Shown piece after piece: positions 45,341 through 56,216 of a stretch of 64,000 nucleotides of DNA (the stretch's first letter is position 1; every line of letters starts with the position of its first letter). Origin of the DNA: Campylobacter sp. RM16704 (lineage in GTDB: Bacteria; Campylobacterota; Campylobacteria; Campylobacterales; Campylobacteraceae). Below the pieces are notes generated by a model that did not search any database, was not told the origin of the DNA, and saw only the letters and a list, made by a program, of their open reading frames with translations. The translations under genes and the position numbers were made by a program. The stretch covers positions 838,464 through 902,463 of the forward strand of contig NZ_CP007769.1 in the NCBI RefSeq assembly GCF_000816245.1, in the 5' to 3' direction.

Positions 45341-46285
45341 ATGAAAATTTTTGATATGGTAATTATTGGTGCTGGCCCTGCAGGTATTGCAGCAGGAGTA
45401 GAAGCTAAAATAAAAAATAAAGAAGTTGCTGTTTTAGAAAAAGCTGATGCAATTTGTCAAACCTTAGTAAAATTTTACAAAGAAGGTAAAAGAGTAGATA
45501 AAGCTTACAAAGGTTGCGATAGTACAAATCATGGGCATATAAATTTTGAAGATGGAACAAGAGAAAGTACAATAGAAACTTTCCAAAATGCTATTAAAGA
45601 GCATAATCTTGAAGTAAAACTTTCTAGTGAAGTTGAAAGTGTTAAAAAAGATGGAGAAAATTTCATCGTTAGTACTGCAAATGAAAATTATATCTGCAAA
45701 AATGTAGTAGTTGCTATAGGTAGAATGGGCAAACCAAATAAACCAAGTTATATTTTACCTATAGCTTTAACCAAAATTATTAATTTTAATGCAAACTCAA
45801 CTAGCCAAAATGAAAAAATTTTGGTAGTTGGCGGAGGGAATTCGGCTGCAGAATACGCTATAGATTTAGCTAAAAATAATGATGTTACACTTTGTTATAG
45901 AAGAGAAACTTTTTCAAGATTAAACGATATAAATCTTGAAGATTTACAAAAAGCATTTAATGAAGGTGCTATTAAAGCAAAACTTGGCATAGACATTATA
46001 AGTGTTGAAGATGAAAGCGGTAAAGCTAAAGTCAATTTTACTGATAATTCTAGTGAAATTTATGATCGCATAATTTATGCTATAGGTGGTTCTACTCCGC
46101 TTGATTTTTTACAAAAATGCTCTATAGAAGTTGATGAAAAAGGTGTGCCAAATTTTGATGAAAATAAAGAAAGCAATGTTAAAGGCTTATTTGTAGCAGG
46201 CGATATAGCAAGCAAAAACGGGGCTTCTATTGTAGTAGGTTTAAATGATGCATTTAAAATCTGCAATCATCTTTATAAATGCTAA
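45341..46285 (+). CDS. FAD/NAD(P)-dependent oxidoreductase of thioredoxin reductase type
   Basis: The 314-residue protein has two dinucleotide folds: FAD motif VIIGAGPAGIAAGVEAK near the N-terminus and NAD(P) motif ILVVGGGNSAAEYAIDLA. The FAD-ribityl contact is in VKGLFVAGDIASKNGASI. No redox CXXC pair is present, so it resembles YpdA or ferredoxin/flavodoxin-NADP reductases and not a classical thioredoxin reductase. The electron partner is unknown. GGGAAATA precedes the ATG. The methyltransferase gene overlaps its 3' end by seven bases. Confidence 0.87.
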   Translation: MKIFDMVIIGAGPAGIAAGVEAKIKNKEVAVLEKADAICQTLVKFYKEGKRVDKAYKGCDSTNHGHINFEDGTRESTIETFQNAIKEHNLEVKLSSEVESVKKDGENFIVSTANENYICKNVVVAIGRMGKPNKPSYILPIALTKIINFNANSTSQNEKILVVGGGNSAAEYAIDLAKNNDVTLCYRRETFSRLNDINLEDLQKAFNEGAIKAKLGIDIISVEDESGKAKVNFTDNSSEIYDRIIYAIGGSTPLDFLQKCSIEVDEKGVPNFDENKESNVKGLFVAGDIASKNGASIVVGLNDAFKICNHLYKC

Positions 46286-46971
46286 AACTCTTTCAATATT
46301 CAAAAGGCTACCGCTATAATAACGATAGTCTTTTGCTTTTTGATTTTTTATCTAAATACAATTTAAAAGGAAATATTTTAGACATAGGATGTGGTTGTGG
46401 TATATTAGGACTTTTGGTAAAGCAAAAATTTCCAAATTCTAAAGTTTATATGCTAGATATTCAAGAACAAAATATCAAACTAAGCTATAAAAACGCCAAA
46501 GAAAATAAGCTTGAAATTCAAGGTATTTGTGAAGACTTTTTAAACTATAAAAGTGATATAAAATTTGATTTTTTAATCTCTAATCCTCCATTTTATAAAA
46601 AAAATACACAAAAAAGCCAAGATTTGCATCTATGTATATCAAGATATCAAGAATTTATGCCACTTGAGAAAATGTTTGCTAAAATAAATACTTTAATCAA
46701 GCCAAATGGCAGTTTTTTTATGTGTTATGAAGCTAGTTTTTTAGATGAAATTTGTGCTTATATAAAACAATTTAAACTAAAGCTAGTTTCACTTCAATGT
46801 GTTCATACTAATGCACAAACTAATGCAAGACTTGTTTTAATGTATATTAAAAAAAACAGCAAGAGTCCATGTGCTATAATGCCCACACTTTTTATGTATG
46901 AGAATAATATTTTAAATCCTAAAATTCAAGAAATATACAACGCTATAGGAACTATAAGTTATGATTTGTAA
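46279..46971 (+). CDS. SAM-dependent methyltransferase resembling TrmN6 (YfiC)
   Basis: The 230-residue protein begins FQYSKGYRYNNDSLLLFDFL, typical of the YfiC/TrmN6 group that methylates A37 of tRNA-Val. The SAM loop is ILDIGCGCGILGLLV and the adenine N6 motif is SNPPFYKK. Sequence similarity by eye supports the class; the substrate tRNA is inferred. It overlaps genes on both sides (7 and 11 bases), so it is part of the run from 45341 to 50594. Confidence 0.85.
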   Translation: MLKLFQYSKGYRYNNDSLLLFDFLSKYNLKGNILDIGCGCGILGLLVKQKFPNSKVYMLDIQEQNIKLSYKNAKENKLEIQGICEDFLNYKSDIKFDFLISNPPFYKKNTQKSQDLHLCISRYQEFMPLEKMFAKINTLIKPNGSFFMCYEASFLDEICAYIKQFKLKLVSLQCVHTNAQTNARLVLMYIKKNSKSPCAIMPTLFMYENNILNPKIQEIYNAIGTISYDL

Positions 46972-47332
46972 AAAAGGGTATGATTTTTCTTTTGATGAAA
47001 ATGCTTGTGAAAAATGCGGTGGAAAATGTTGCATAGGAGATAGCGGGTATATATATGCTAGCAAGGAAGAATTAGAAGCGATAGCTAGTTTTTTAAATTT
47101 AGATTTTAAAACTTTTGCTAAAGATTATCTCATCAAAGTTGGATTTAAGTATAGTTTTAAAGAAGCTAGGTATGAAAATGGCTATCGTTGTATTTTTTTT
47201 GATACAATGTATAAAAAATGTTTAATTTATCAGCACAGACCAAAACAATGCAAAACTTTTCCATTTTGGGAATATTTTAAAATACACAAAGAGGAGCTAC
47301 AAAAAGAATGTATAGGGGTTTGCTTTCACTAA
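46961..47332 (+). CDS. YkgJ-family cysteine cluster protein
   Basis: The 123-residue protein has an N-terminal CEKCGGKCC motif and later Cys in YRCIFFDT, KKCLIYQHRPKQCKTFPF, the eight-Cys pattern of the UPF0153/YkgJ zinc- or Fe-S-binding family. The chemistry of this family is poorly known. It overlaps the methyltransferase by 11 bases and the TPR gene by 25, and it belongs to the same operon. C. jejuni has it in the same order, from memory. Confidence 0.85.
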   Translation: MICKKGYDFSFDENACEKCGGKCCIGDSGYIYASKEELEAIASFLNLDFKTFAKDYLIKVGFKYSFKEARYENGYRCIFFDTMYKKCLIYQHRPKQCKTFPFWEYFKIHKEELQKECIGVCFH

Positions 47333-48543
47333 TTATCGTTTTTATTCTAACAAGCCTTGCTTTGGCAAAAAATGAAGATAAAATTTTACAAGCACTCATT
47401 TATGAAGAACATGGGCAATTTCAAAAAGCATGTAATATTTATACAAATTTATTTCACGAAAACAATGAAAGTATTTATTTGCAAAAGGCATTACTTTTAG
47501 CCTTAAGTAGTGATTTAAAACAAAAAAAAGAGCTTTTAAAAGCTTCTAAGGATTTTTTAGAACATACAGCCATTGCAAGATTAAACGCTTTATATTTTTT
47601 TGAGATAGGAGATTACAAACAAGCTGAAGCAATTCTTTACAAACTTATTAAAGAAGAGCAAGATTATAGAAATTATGAAATATTAGGCGATATTTTTGCT
47701 AAAAAAGCTTTATATACCAAAGCTTTAGAACAATACAATATTGCTTATAAACTTTTTGAGCATGAAAGCTTACTATTAAAAATAGTCGAAATAAATATAA
47801 AAAATAAAAATATTGATCAAGCAAAAAAAGCATTAGAAGACTTTAGTAAAAAATCAGGATGTACCTTTAAAACTTGCACCCTGCTTTTAAAAATTTATCA
47901 AGAACAAAAAAATAATAAAGCAAGTATTCAAATCCTTAAACAATTATATAAACTCCATAACGACATTAAATATATTTATGCCATCATAGAGCTTTTAGTG
48001 CAAGATAAAGACTACACACAAGCTTTAGATTTAACTCAAAAATATAATATTGATTCTGATACTAAAATTTTCTTATACACACAAACAAAAAACTATCAAA
48101 AAGCTTATGAAATAGCACTTAAACGCTACGAACTTAGCAAAGAAAAAAAATACCTTTCTATGGCTGGAATTTTAGAATTTGAAATCTATATGAATCCTAA
48201 AAGTAAAAAAATAACTGATCCTAAAAGATTAGCTTCTATTATAAAAAAATTTGAAAAAAGTGTAGATGTGCGTAGTGATGCACTATATCAAAACTATTAT
48301 GGTTATACTCTAATTGAATATGATATTGATATAGCAAAAGGCATAGAATTAGTTAATTGGGCTTTAGAACAAGAACCAAAAAATTTATACTATCTTGATT
48401 CTTTAGCTTGGGGTTATTATAAACTTAAAGATTGTAAAAAAGCTTATGAAATTTTACAAAAAACATTTCATGATAAAGAATTTTCAAATTCAGATGAAAG
48501 CAAAGAACACTTAAAGGCTATAAAAAAATGTTTGAAAAAATAA
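47308..48543 (+). CDS. Exported tetratricopeptide-repeat protein
   Basis: A signal peptide (LLSLIIVFILTSLALA) precedes about 395 residues of helical TPR-like repeats, seen in GDYKQAEAILYKLIKEEQDY, ILGDIFAKKALYTKALEQYN, KNYQKAYEIALKRY and LDSLAWGYYKLKDCKKAYEI. There is no convincing lipobox. TPR proteins of this kind are periplasmic scaffolds; the partner is unknown. The GAGGAG upstream of the ATG is about 12 bases away, so initiation may depend on coupling to the overlapping gene before it. Confidence 0.8.
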   Translation: MYRGLLSLIIVFILTSLALAKNEDKILQALIYEEHGQFQKACNIYTNLFHENNESIYLQKALLLALSSDLKQKKELLKASKDFLEHTAIARLNALYFFEIGDYKQAEAILYKLIKEEQDYRNYEILGDIFAKKALYTKALEQYNIAYKLFEHESLLLKIVEINIKNKNIDQAKKALEDFSKKSGCTFKTCTLLLKIYQEQKNNKASIQILKQLYKLHNDIKYIYAIIELLVQDKDYTQALDLTQKYNIDSDTKIFLYTQTKNYQKAYEIALKRYELSKEKKYLSMAGILEFEIYMNPKSKKITDPKRLASIIKKFEKSVDVRSDALYQNYYGYTLIEYDIDIAKGIELVNWALEQEPKNLYYLDSLAWGYYKLKDCKKAYEILQKTFHDKEFSNSDESKEHLKAIKKCLKK

Positions 48544-49130
48544 ATCTAAAAGATTATTTTTTCAAAGCACAAAAAATTTTAGAATCAAAAAAAGCTACTT
48601 TTTCCTATGATATGTTAGGCAGAAGTTTAGCTTCAAATGCTTTTTATCCTAAAGATATTTATACTCTTTTGATTGAAAAAAAACTTCCAAATTTTTTATA
48701 TACCCAAGAATTAAATTTTAATAAAGATGATTTTGATGGCATTATCTTGCCAACAAGCCCTTTACTTAATCAAGACATACAAAATTTAAGCCTTTTTAGA
48801 CGCTATCATGAAAAACCCATTATACAATTTGATTTTATATTTGATGAATATCAAATTTTAGAAAGTTTGGTCTATGGAGCTGATACTTTTATCATATTTC
48901 CTAAAATGTTAAAAATATTACAATTAAAAAAACTTTATAATTTTGCTATTCATCTTGGTTTAGAAGCCATATTTTATATAGAAAATAAAAAAGATTTAAA
49001 CAATGCTATTTTAGCTGGTGCTAGAATTTTTTTAGTTAATGATGAAAAACTTCTACCTTTAATACCTAAAAACAAAGCCCTTATAAGCAAAAATATTAAA
49101 AATTTACATGCTTACATAAAGGAGAATTGA
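48528..49130 (+). CDS. TrpC-like (beta/alpha)8 protein lacking the catalytic residues
   Basis: The gene lies where C. jejuni has trpC and keeps its recognisable middle, KPIIQFDFIFDEYQILESLVYGADTF, which aligns with PVLRKDFIIDPYQI-GADAIL of indole-3-glycerol phosphate synthase. But the general-acid Lys of KDF is Phe101, the Glu and Lys of the EIKxxSPS motif are absent (FSYDMLGRS), the Glu of the LVEVH strand is Tyr150, and the NNR and SESGI motifs are lost. At 200 aa it is about 60 residues short. The frame is intact and expression is coupled to its neighbours, so it is a maintained pseudoenzyme or an early relic. It overlaps the TPR gene by 16 bases. Confidence 0.75.
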   Translation: MFEKINLKDYFFKAQKILESKKATFSYDMLGRSLASNAFYPKDIYTLLIEKKLPNFLYTQELNFNKDDFDGIILPTSPLLNQDIQNLSLFRRYHEKPIIQFDFIFDEYQILESLVYGADTFIIFPKMLKILQLKKLYNFAIHLGLEAIFYIENKKDLNNAILAGARIFLVNDEKLLPLIPKNKALISKNIKNLHAYIKEN

Positions 49131-49618
49131 TGGAATATCTATATGCACCTTGGAGAGATGTTTATTTTAATAACAAAAATAAAAATTTTTGTCCTTTTTG
49201 TCATTGCACTCAACATTTAGATCAAGATAAAGAACTTGGAGTGATTTTTAGAGCCAAAGAGTGTTTTGGCATTATGAATAAATACCCTTATAGTCCAGGC
49301 CATTTTATGATTATTCCCTATAATCATTTAGAAAATATCGAAGACTTGGAAGAAAATACTTGGATACAGATGAGTTATTTTGTAAGAATTGGCGTTAAGA
49401 TTTTAAAACAAGAATTTCATGCTAAAGGTGTTAATATAGGTATGAATTTAGGCACTGCAGCAGGAGCTGGTATAGCAGTGCATTGTCATTATCATTTAAT
49501 CCCAAGATGGCAAGGCGATACAAATTTCATCACAACCATAGGACAAACAAGAGTTTGCGGGAGTGATTTAGAAAAAATTTATATAACTTTATGTAAAGCA
49601 TTTAAAGAATATGTATAA
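49130..49618 (+). CDS. HIT-family nucleotide hydrolase/phosphorylase
   Basis: The 162-residue protein has CPFCHCTQHLDQDKELGVIF (a zinc-type CXXC), the YPYSPGHFMIIPYNHLENI strand and the active-site triad HCHYHLIPRW. This is the Ap4A-phosphorylase-like HIT subgroup. I use the ATG at 49130, which shares its A with the TGA of the preceding gene (TGATG), with GGAGAAT upstream. Substrates are probably dinucleoside polyphosphates, by family. Confidence 0.92.
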   Translation: MEYLYAPWRDVYFNNKNKNFCPFCHCTQHLDQDKELGVIFRAKECFGIMNKYPYSPGHFMIIPYNHLENIEDLEENTWIQMSYFVRIGVKILKQEFHAKGVNIGMNLGTAAGAGIAVHCHYHLIPRWQGDTNFITTIGQTRVCGSDLEKIYITLCKAFKEYV

Positions 49619-50594
49619 AGAAGTAAATTTTGAAAATTTTTTAAATTGTAATTTTGATTTATTGATTGATGCAAGAAGTCCTAGAGAGTATAACTTTGCT
49701 CATATTAAAAACGCTAAAAATTATTATGCTTTAAACGATGAAGAATTTGAAGAAATAGGAACTCTTTATAAAAGAAGTAAAGGACTAGCTAAAGCAAAAG
49801 GTGCTAGTTATATCTGCAAAAATATGAGTTATCATATCAATGAACTTTTTCAAAATTACAAAATAGGCTCATTGATTGGAATTTATTGTGCAAGAGGTGG
49901 AAAAAGATCTAAGGCTATTGCTTTGATTTTAGCAGAGCTTGGTTATAGAGTTATAAGGTTAGAGGGTGGATATAAAGCTTATAGAAGCTATGTAAGTGCA
50001 TTTTTCCAAAAGGAATTAAATATTAAGTTTTTATGTCTTTGCGGTAATACAGCAAGCGGTAAAAGTGATTTAATCCAAACTTTAGATAATGCTTTAAATT
50101 TAGAAAAAATAGCAAACCATCAAGGGTCAAGTTTTGGTAAAATTCATGGAGAACAACCTAGTCAAAAAGCTTTTGAAGACGAATTGTTCTTTTTTTTAAA
50201 AGATTACCCTTATAAAACCTGTTTTATAGAGGCAGAAAGTAGGCAAATTGGTAATTTAACCCTGCCTTTAAATTTATACACTAGTATGCAAAATGCGAAA
50301 AAAATTTGGTGTGAATGTGATTTAAACTCACGCATACAAAGAGTTTTAAAAAACTACACTCCAATGGAAAAAGATACTTTCTTTAAATGTGTAGAAAAAA
50401 TTAGTCCTTATATTAGCAAGGATTTCAAAATAAATCTTTGTAAAAATTTTGAAAATAATAATTTAAAAATTTGCATAAAAATGCTTTTTGAATATTATGA
50501 TAAAGTTTATAAAAAGCCTAAAAAAATTGATTATTTTATTAATAGTTCTAATTTGGACGAGGCAAAAAAATATCTTATGAGTTTAAACTCATAA
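49611..50594 (+). CDS. mnmH: tRNA 2-selenouridine synthase
   Basis: MnmH (SelU) replaces sulfur by selenium in wobble 2-thiouridine of tRNA using selenophosphate. The N-terminal rhodanese domain has the active Cys93 in YCARGGKRS, and the second domain has the P-loop GNTASGKSDLI (145-155), fitting the geranyl-transfer step. At 327 aa it is normal length. It overlaps the HIT gene by 8 bases and ends in a palindrome shared with the phosphate permease gene. It depends on SelD, consistent with the selenoprotein gene at 7743. Confidence 0.93.
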   Translation: MYKEVNFENFLNCNFDLLIDARSPREYNFAHIKNAKNYYALNDEEFEEIGTLYKRSKGLAKAKGASYICKNMSYHINELFQNYKIGSLIGIYCARGGKRSKAIALILAELGYRVIRLEGGYKAYRSYVSAFFQKELNIKFLCLCGNTASGKSDLIQTLDNALNLEKIANHQGSSFGKIHGEQPSQKAFEDELFFFLKDYPYKTCFIEAESRQIGNLTLPLNLYTSMQNAKKIWCECDLNSRIQRVLKNYTPMEKDTFFKCVEKISPYISKDFKINLCKNFENNNLKICIKMLFEYYDKVYKKPKKIDYFINSSNLDEAKKYLMSLNS

Positions 50595-50595
50595 G
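50574..50595. terminator. Shared palindromic terminator of mnmH and the phosphate permease gene
   Basis: A perfect 22-base palindrome (CTTATGAGTTT and its complement) contains the stop codons of both convergent genes. ATTATATTT follows on the plus strand. Confidence 0.65.
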
Positions 50596-52109
50596 ATTAT
50601 ATTTACAAATACCATAAAAATAATACTTGAAAGAATTCCTGCAACTGGTAAAGTAATGATCCAAGCAAGCCCAATAGGCTTCATCATACTCCATTTAGCA
50701 TCTTTATTAAATACCCCTATACCCAAAATTGCTCCGATTAAAATATGTGTTGAGCTAACTGGAATTCCAAGCTGGGTTGCTAAAAGTATCACAATACTCG
50801 CACCAAGCTCAGCACTAAAACCTGTAGTTGGTTTAATTTCAGCTAATTTTGAACCCACCGTTTGAATCACTTCTTTACCTAAAAACCAAAGCCCAATAAC
50901 CAAAGCTATACCAAACATAAGCATTACAGCAAATGGCACTGGAGAACTAGGATTAATAGTATTATTTTTTAGCACATCTAAAATAGCAGCAAACGGCCCA
51001 AGAGCATTAGCTATATCATTAGCTCCATGTGAAAAGGCAAAGCTTGAGGCGGTAAAAATCTGAAACCATGAAAAAATCTTTTCTATAGTTTTATTAACTT
51101 GAGTTTTTTTCATAAGTCTTACTACTGCTAAGGTAACAATATAAGCAAAAATTGAAATGATAGAAACTATCCATAAATTTTGCATTACATCTAGTGTTGA
51201 AACTTTATTCAAGCCTTTAAATAAAAACATAGAAGCTATAATCAAAGCAGCAACACCAGCAATTAAAGGAACATGGAATTTCATTTTAGAGAAAACATCT
51301 ATATTTTTTTCTTTTTCTTTTAACTCTTTAAGTTTTAACTGATATTGGCTTTTGTTTTCTTCATCATCTAAAACTATAGCACTGAGTTCTTTGATTTGTT
51401 CTTCTTGACTTTTGTTTTTTAAATTTATAAAGTATTCTTCTTTAAAAGCTTTTTTTTCTTTTTTTATCTCCTTTACAACAAGAGTGATTTCTTCAGATGG
51501 TTTTAATATCTTTTTATAAATATAAGCATAAATTAAATACGCTACAAGCCCACCAAGCAAAGGTGAAATTATCCAACTCATAGCTATTTTATAAATACCA
51601 TTCCAATTTACCATTAAAAAAGCTTGATTTTGATCAAAAAATACAAAACCCATAGCAATACTTGAACCTACAATACCGCCTATAATACTATGAGTAGTCG
51701 ATACTGGAAGTCCCTTTTTAGTTGCAATAAAAAGCCAAATTCCTGAACTTAATAAGGCTGAAAGCATTACACATACAAACACCATAGGATCAACACCATC
51801 AGGTAAAATTACTATACCACTTCTTATGGTATTAGTGACTTCTCCACCTGCAAATACAGCACCACTTAGCTCAAACACAGCAGCGATGATTAAGGCTTGC
51901 TTAATAGTAACTGTTTTAGCACCTACGCTAGTTCCAAAAGAATTTGCAACATCATTGCCTCCAACATTAAAAGCCATAAAAATTCCAAATACACTGGCAA
52001 GAATAAATAAAATCATAGAATTATTAGGGATATAATTATAACCCCACACAAAAAAACACAAAACACTCACAATAAAAATTAAAAATGCAATAGCATTATC
52101 TTTACTCAA
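50589..52109 (-). CDS. pit: Inorganic phosphate transporter, PitA/PiT family
   Basis: The 506-residue protein has two PiT halves: GGNDVANSFGTSVGAKTVTIKQA near the N-terminus and SHGANDIANALGPFAAILDV in the C-terminal half, each with the conserved GANDVANA-like motif and the STTHS/SSTHI loops. A long cytosolic loop (about 220-280, charged) separates them. It imports phosphate with cations. It is monocistronic. Confidence 0.94.
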   Translation of the reverse strand: MSKDNAIAFLIFIVSVLCFFVWGYNYIPNNSMILFILASVFGIFMAFNVGGNDVANSFGTSVGAKTVTIKQALIIAAVFELSGAVFAGGEVTNTIRSGIVILPDGVDPMVFVCVMLSALLSSGIWLFIATKKGLPVSTTHSIIGGIVGSSIAMGFVFFDQNQAFLMVNWNGIYKIAMSWIISPLLGGLVAYLIYAYIYKKILKPSEEITLVVKEIKKEKKAFKEEYFINLKNKSQEEQIKELSAIVLDDEENKSQYQLKLKELKEKEKNIDVFSKMKFHVPLIAGVAALIIASMFLFKGLNKVSTLDVMQNLWIVSIISIFAYIVTLAVVRLMKKTQVNKTIEKIFSWFQIFTASSFAFSHGANDIANALGPFAAILDVLKNNTINPSSPVPFAVMLMFGIALVIGLWFLGKEVIQTVGSKLAEIKPTTGFSAELGASIVILLATQLGIPVSSTHILIGAILGIGVFNKDAKWSMMKPIGLAWIITLPVAGILSSIIFMVFVNIIL

Positions 52110-52154
52110 GCATTCTCCTTAGAATTTATTTTGATGAATTAATTTTAGTAACTT

Positions 52155-54028
<1,874 letters not shown>

Positions 54029-54075
54029 TTATAAGTTTTTTAGCTATTATACTTTAATTTTTTTAAGGAGAGCTA

Positions 54076-55038
54076 GTGCTAGGTATTGATATAGGCTCAA
54101 ACACCCTAAGAGCTGTTTTTATGGATGAGAATTTCAATAAATTAAAAAGCGAAGAATTTATCATAGCAACAGCTAAAAATATGCAAAATGGCTTAATAAG
54201 CAATGAAGCAATACAAAGATTATTTAATGCTTTAAAAATTTTAAATGATAAGTACGATCTAAGCAAAGCTATAGCAGTTGCTACAGCTGCTTTTAGAAAA
54301 GCAAAAAACACAGAAGATATTTTTATAAAAATTGAAAAAGAATTTAAACTTAAAATAAAACTCATTGATGCTAAAACCGAAGCAAGATTAAGTATTTTAG
54401 GTATGCAAGAGCGTCTTAAAACTCTTAAACTTTTTAGAAAAAATTCAAGTTATTGTGACTTAGGTGGTGCTTCATGTGAAATTTCAAATGATTATTTTAG
54501 TAAAAGCTATGATTTTGGTATTATTAGTTTTTATGAAAGAATGAATTTTAAAGCTATAAAACCAAATGCTTATGTGAATTTTTTTAAAAAACACCCAAAA
54601 AATCTTGCCTACATTAAAGATAAAAAACTTAAAATTCATTTTAGTTCTTATCCGGTGCATTTTAAACAAATTTTTTTCGAAGCTTTTAATATAACCAAAG
54701 AAGCTAAAAAGAATTTAAAAGGAAATTTTTTTGTATTAAATTCAGGTGTTCCTACTACACTTTGTGCTTATAAACAAAATATAAAATACAAAGACTACTT
54801 AGAAGAAAGTGTAAATGGTAAAATACTAAAGCGAAAAGATTTTTTTGATTTTGCATTAAAAATTTGGAATTTAGAGCAAGAAAAAGCTAAAATTTATCTT
54901 GGAGAAAATAGAAAAAAATACCTCATAGCAGGTTCGATGATACTTTTTGCTTTATTTACCAAGCAAAAACTAATCGTAATTGATGATGGAATTAGAGAAG
55001 GCGTGTGTATAGCACATTTTAAAAATATCAAATTTTAA
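54076..55038 (+). CDS. Ppx/GppA exopolyphosphatase family protein
   Basis: The 320-residue protein starts with GTG (AAGGAG upstream) and has the ASKHA motifs LGIDIGSNTLRAVF, VATAAFRKAKN, CDLGGASCEIS and NSGVPTTLCAY. It lacks the long C-terminal domains of full exopolyphosphatase, as is common in Campylobacter. It probably hydrolyses polyphosphate or pppGpp, so it may oppose the polyphosphate enzymes, including PPK2 in this window. It diverges from pdxJ. Confidence 0.88.
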   Translation: MLGIDIGSNTLRAVFMDENFNKLKSEEFIIATAKNMQNGLISNEAIQRLFNALKILNDKYDLSKAIAVATAAFRKAKNTEDIFIKIEKEFKLKIKLIDAKTEARLSILGMQERLKTLKLFRKNSSYCDLGGASCEISNDYFSKSYDFGIISFYERMNFKAIKPNAYVNFFKKHPKNLAYIKDKKLKIHFSSYPVHFKQIFFEAFNITKEAKKNLKGNFFVLNSGVPTTLCAYKQNIKYKDYLEESVNGKILKRKDFFDFALKIWNLEQEKAKIYLGENRKKYLIAGSMILFALFTKQKLIVIDDGIREGVCIAHFKNIKF

Positions 55039-55048
55039 AGGAGAAAAA

Positions 55049-55492
55049 ATGAGTTTAAAAGATCAAATTTTAGAAGATATTAAAGAAGCTATGCGTAACA
55101 AAGATGATTTTAAAAGAAATACTTTACGAACGCTTAATGCTAGCTTTAAACAAATTGAAGTAGATGAAAGAATTACGCTTGATGATGAAAGAATTTATAA
55201 AATTATTGCAAGTGAAATTAAAAAAAGAAACGAAGCTGCACTTGCTTTTAGTAAAGGTGCAAGAGAAGATTTAGCACAAAAAGAACTTCAAGAAGTTGTT
55301 ATTTTAAGCACATATTTACCAAAACAACTTAGCGATGAGGAATTAGAAAGTGAGCTAAAAAAACTCATAGAAAAATTGCAAATTAGCTCATTAAAAGAAC
55401 AAGGTATTTTGATGAAAGAAGCTAAAACAATTTTTGGAGCAAGTGTTGATGGTAAAAGACTTAATGAAATGGTAAGAAAGCTTTTAGCATGA
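55049..55492 (+). CDS. GatB/YqeY domain protein
   Basis: The 147-residue protein is a stand-alone YqeY domain: MSLKDQILEDIKEAMRNKD, RNEAALAFSKGAREDLAQKE, LSTYLPKQLSDEEL and the ending VDGKRLNEMVRKLL. The domain resembles the tRNA-binding tail of GatB, and its own function is not established. AAAGGAGAAAAA precedes the ATG. Its stop overlaps the nuclease start as ATGA. Confidence 0.93.
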   Translation: MSLKDQILEDIKEAMRNKDDFKRNTLRTLNASFKQIEVDERITLDDERIYKIIASEIKKRNEAALAFSKGAREDLAQKELQEVVILSTYLPKQLSDEELESELKKLIEKLQISSLKEQGILMKEAKTIFGASVDGKRLNEMVRKLLA

Positions 55493-56145
55493 AAAAAATT
55501 TTAACGCTTTGTGCTATAGCTTTAAGCTCTTTTGCTTATACTCAATATGAACTACATCCTAGTTTTAAAGAATACTTTAAAAATTGTTCTTTACTTATGG
55601 ATAAATATTATTATATTAATTGTTATGATTATAATTATAAAGGCACTAAAGCTATAGCTTATAAACTAAAAGCAAGTATTTTAAATCAAGGACACATCAA
55701 AAAACGCCCTAAATTTTCAGAAGATACAAATATACCTAAAAAATACAGAACTTATTGGGAGGATTATCTAAGAAGTGGCTATACAAGAGGGCATGTTGTA
55801 CCAAATCAATCCATGAATGCAACCCCGCAAGCTCAGCTTAGTACTTTTTTAATGAGTAATATCACTCCACAAAAAAAAGATATTAACGCTGAAATTTGGA
55901 ATGAAATCGAACAAAGAGAAAGATATTTAGCAAAGAAAAACAAAGAATTAGAAGTGCTAAATTTAGTTCTTTATGATGAAAAACCAAAACGCATAAAAAA
56001 CAACATCGCAATACCTAGTTTTTATGTAAAAATACTTAAAGCAAAAAACTATGCAGAATGTTATAAAGTTCCAAATAATGATAATTTTGCAAGATTTGAT
56101 AGAAATTATTTTAAAGAAGATTGTAAAAAATATATCAAGTATTAA
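55489..56145 (+). CDS. Exported DNA/RNA non-specific endonuclease
   Basis: A signal peptide (ILTLCAIALSSFAYT) leads to a 200-residue beta-beta-alpha metal (NUC1) nuclease. SGYTRGHVVPNQSM carries the catalytic His of the DRGH motif, with Thr in place of Asp, and FLMSNITPQKKDINAEIWNEIE carries the metal-binding Asn. Several cysteines may form periplasmic disulfides. C. jejuni has a similar periplasmic nuclease that limits natural transformation (Cj0979 group, from memory). It is coupled to yqeY by a 4-base overlap. Confidence 0.88.
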   Translation: MKKILTLCAIALSSFAYTQYELHPSFKEYFKNCSLLMDKYYYINCYDYNYKGTKAIAYKLKASILNQGHIKKRPKFSEDTNIPKKYRTYWEDYLRSGYTRGHVVPNQSMNATPQAQLSTFLMSNITPQKKDINAEIWNEIEQRERYLAKKNKELEVLNLVLYDEKPKRIKNNIAIPSFYVKILKAKNYAECYKVPNNDNFARFDRNYFKEDCKKYIKY

Positions 56146-56173
56146 CACATTAATTTAAGTAAAAATTTATAAA

Positions 56174-56179
56174 TATAAT
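56174..56179 (+). promoter_or_regulatory. -10 box of the phase-variable exoprotein gene
   Basis: TATAAT lies 38 bases before the ATG, giving a leader of about 30 bases with AAAGGAAC as ribosome site. The G9 tract is inside the coding region, so switching acts on translation and not on this promoter. Confidence 0.6.
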
Positions 56180-56216
56180 ATTAACATACATAAAATTTTA
56201 GCTTAAAGGAACTACA

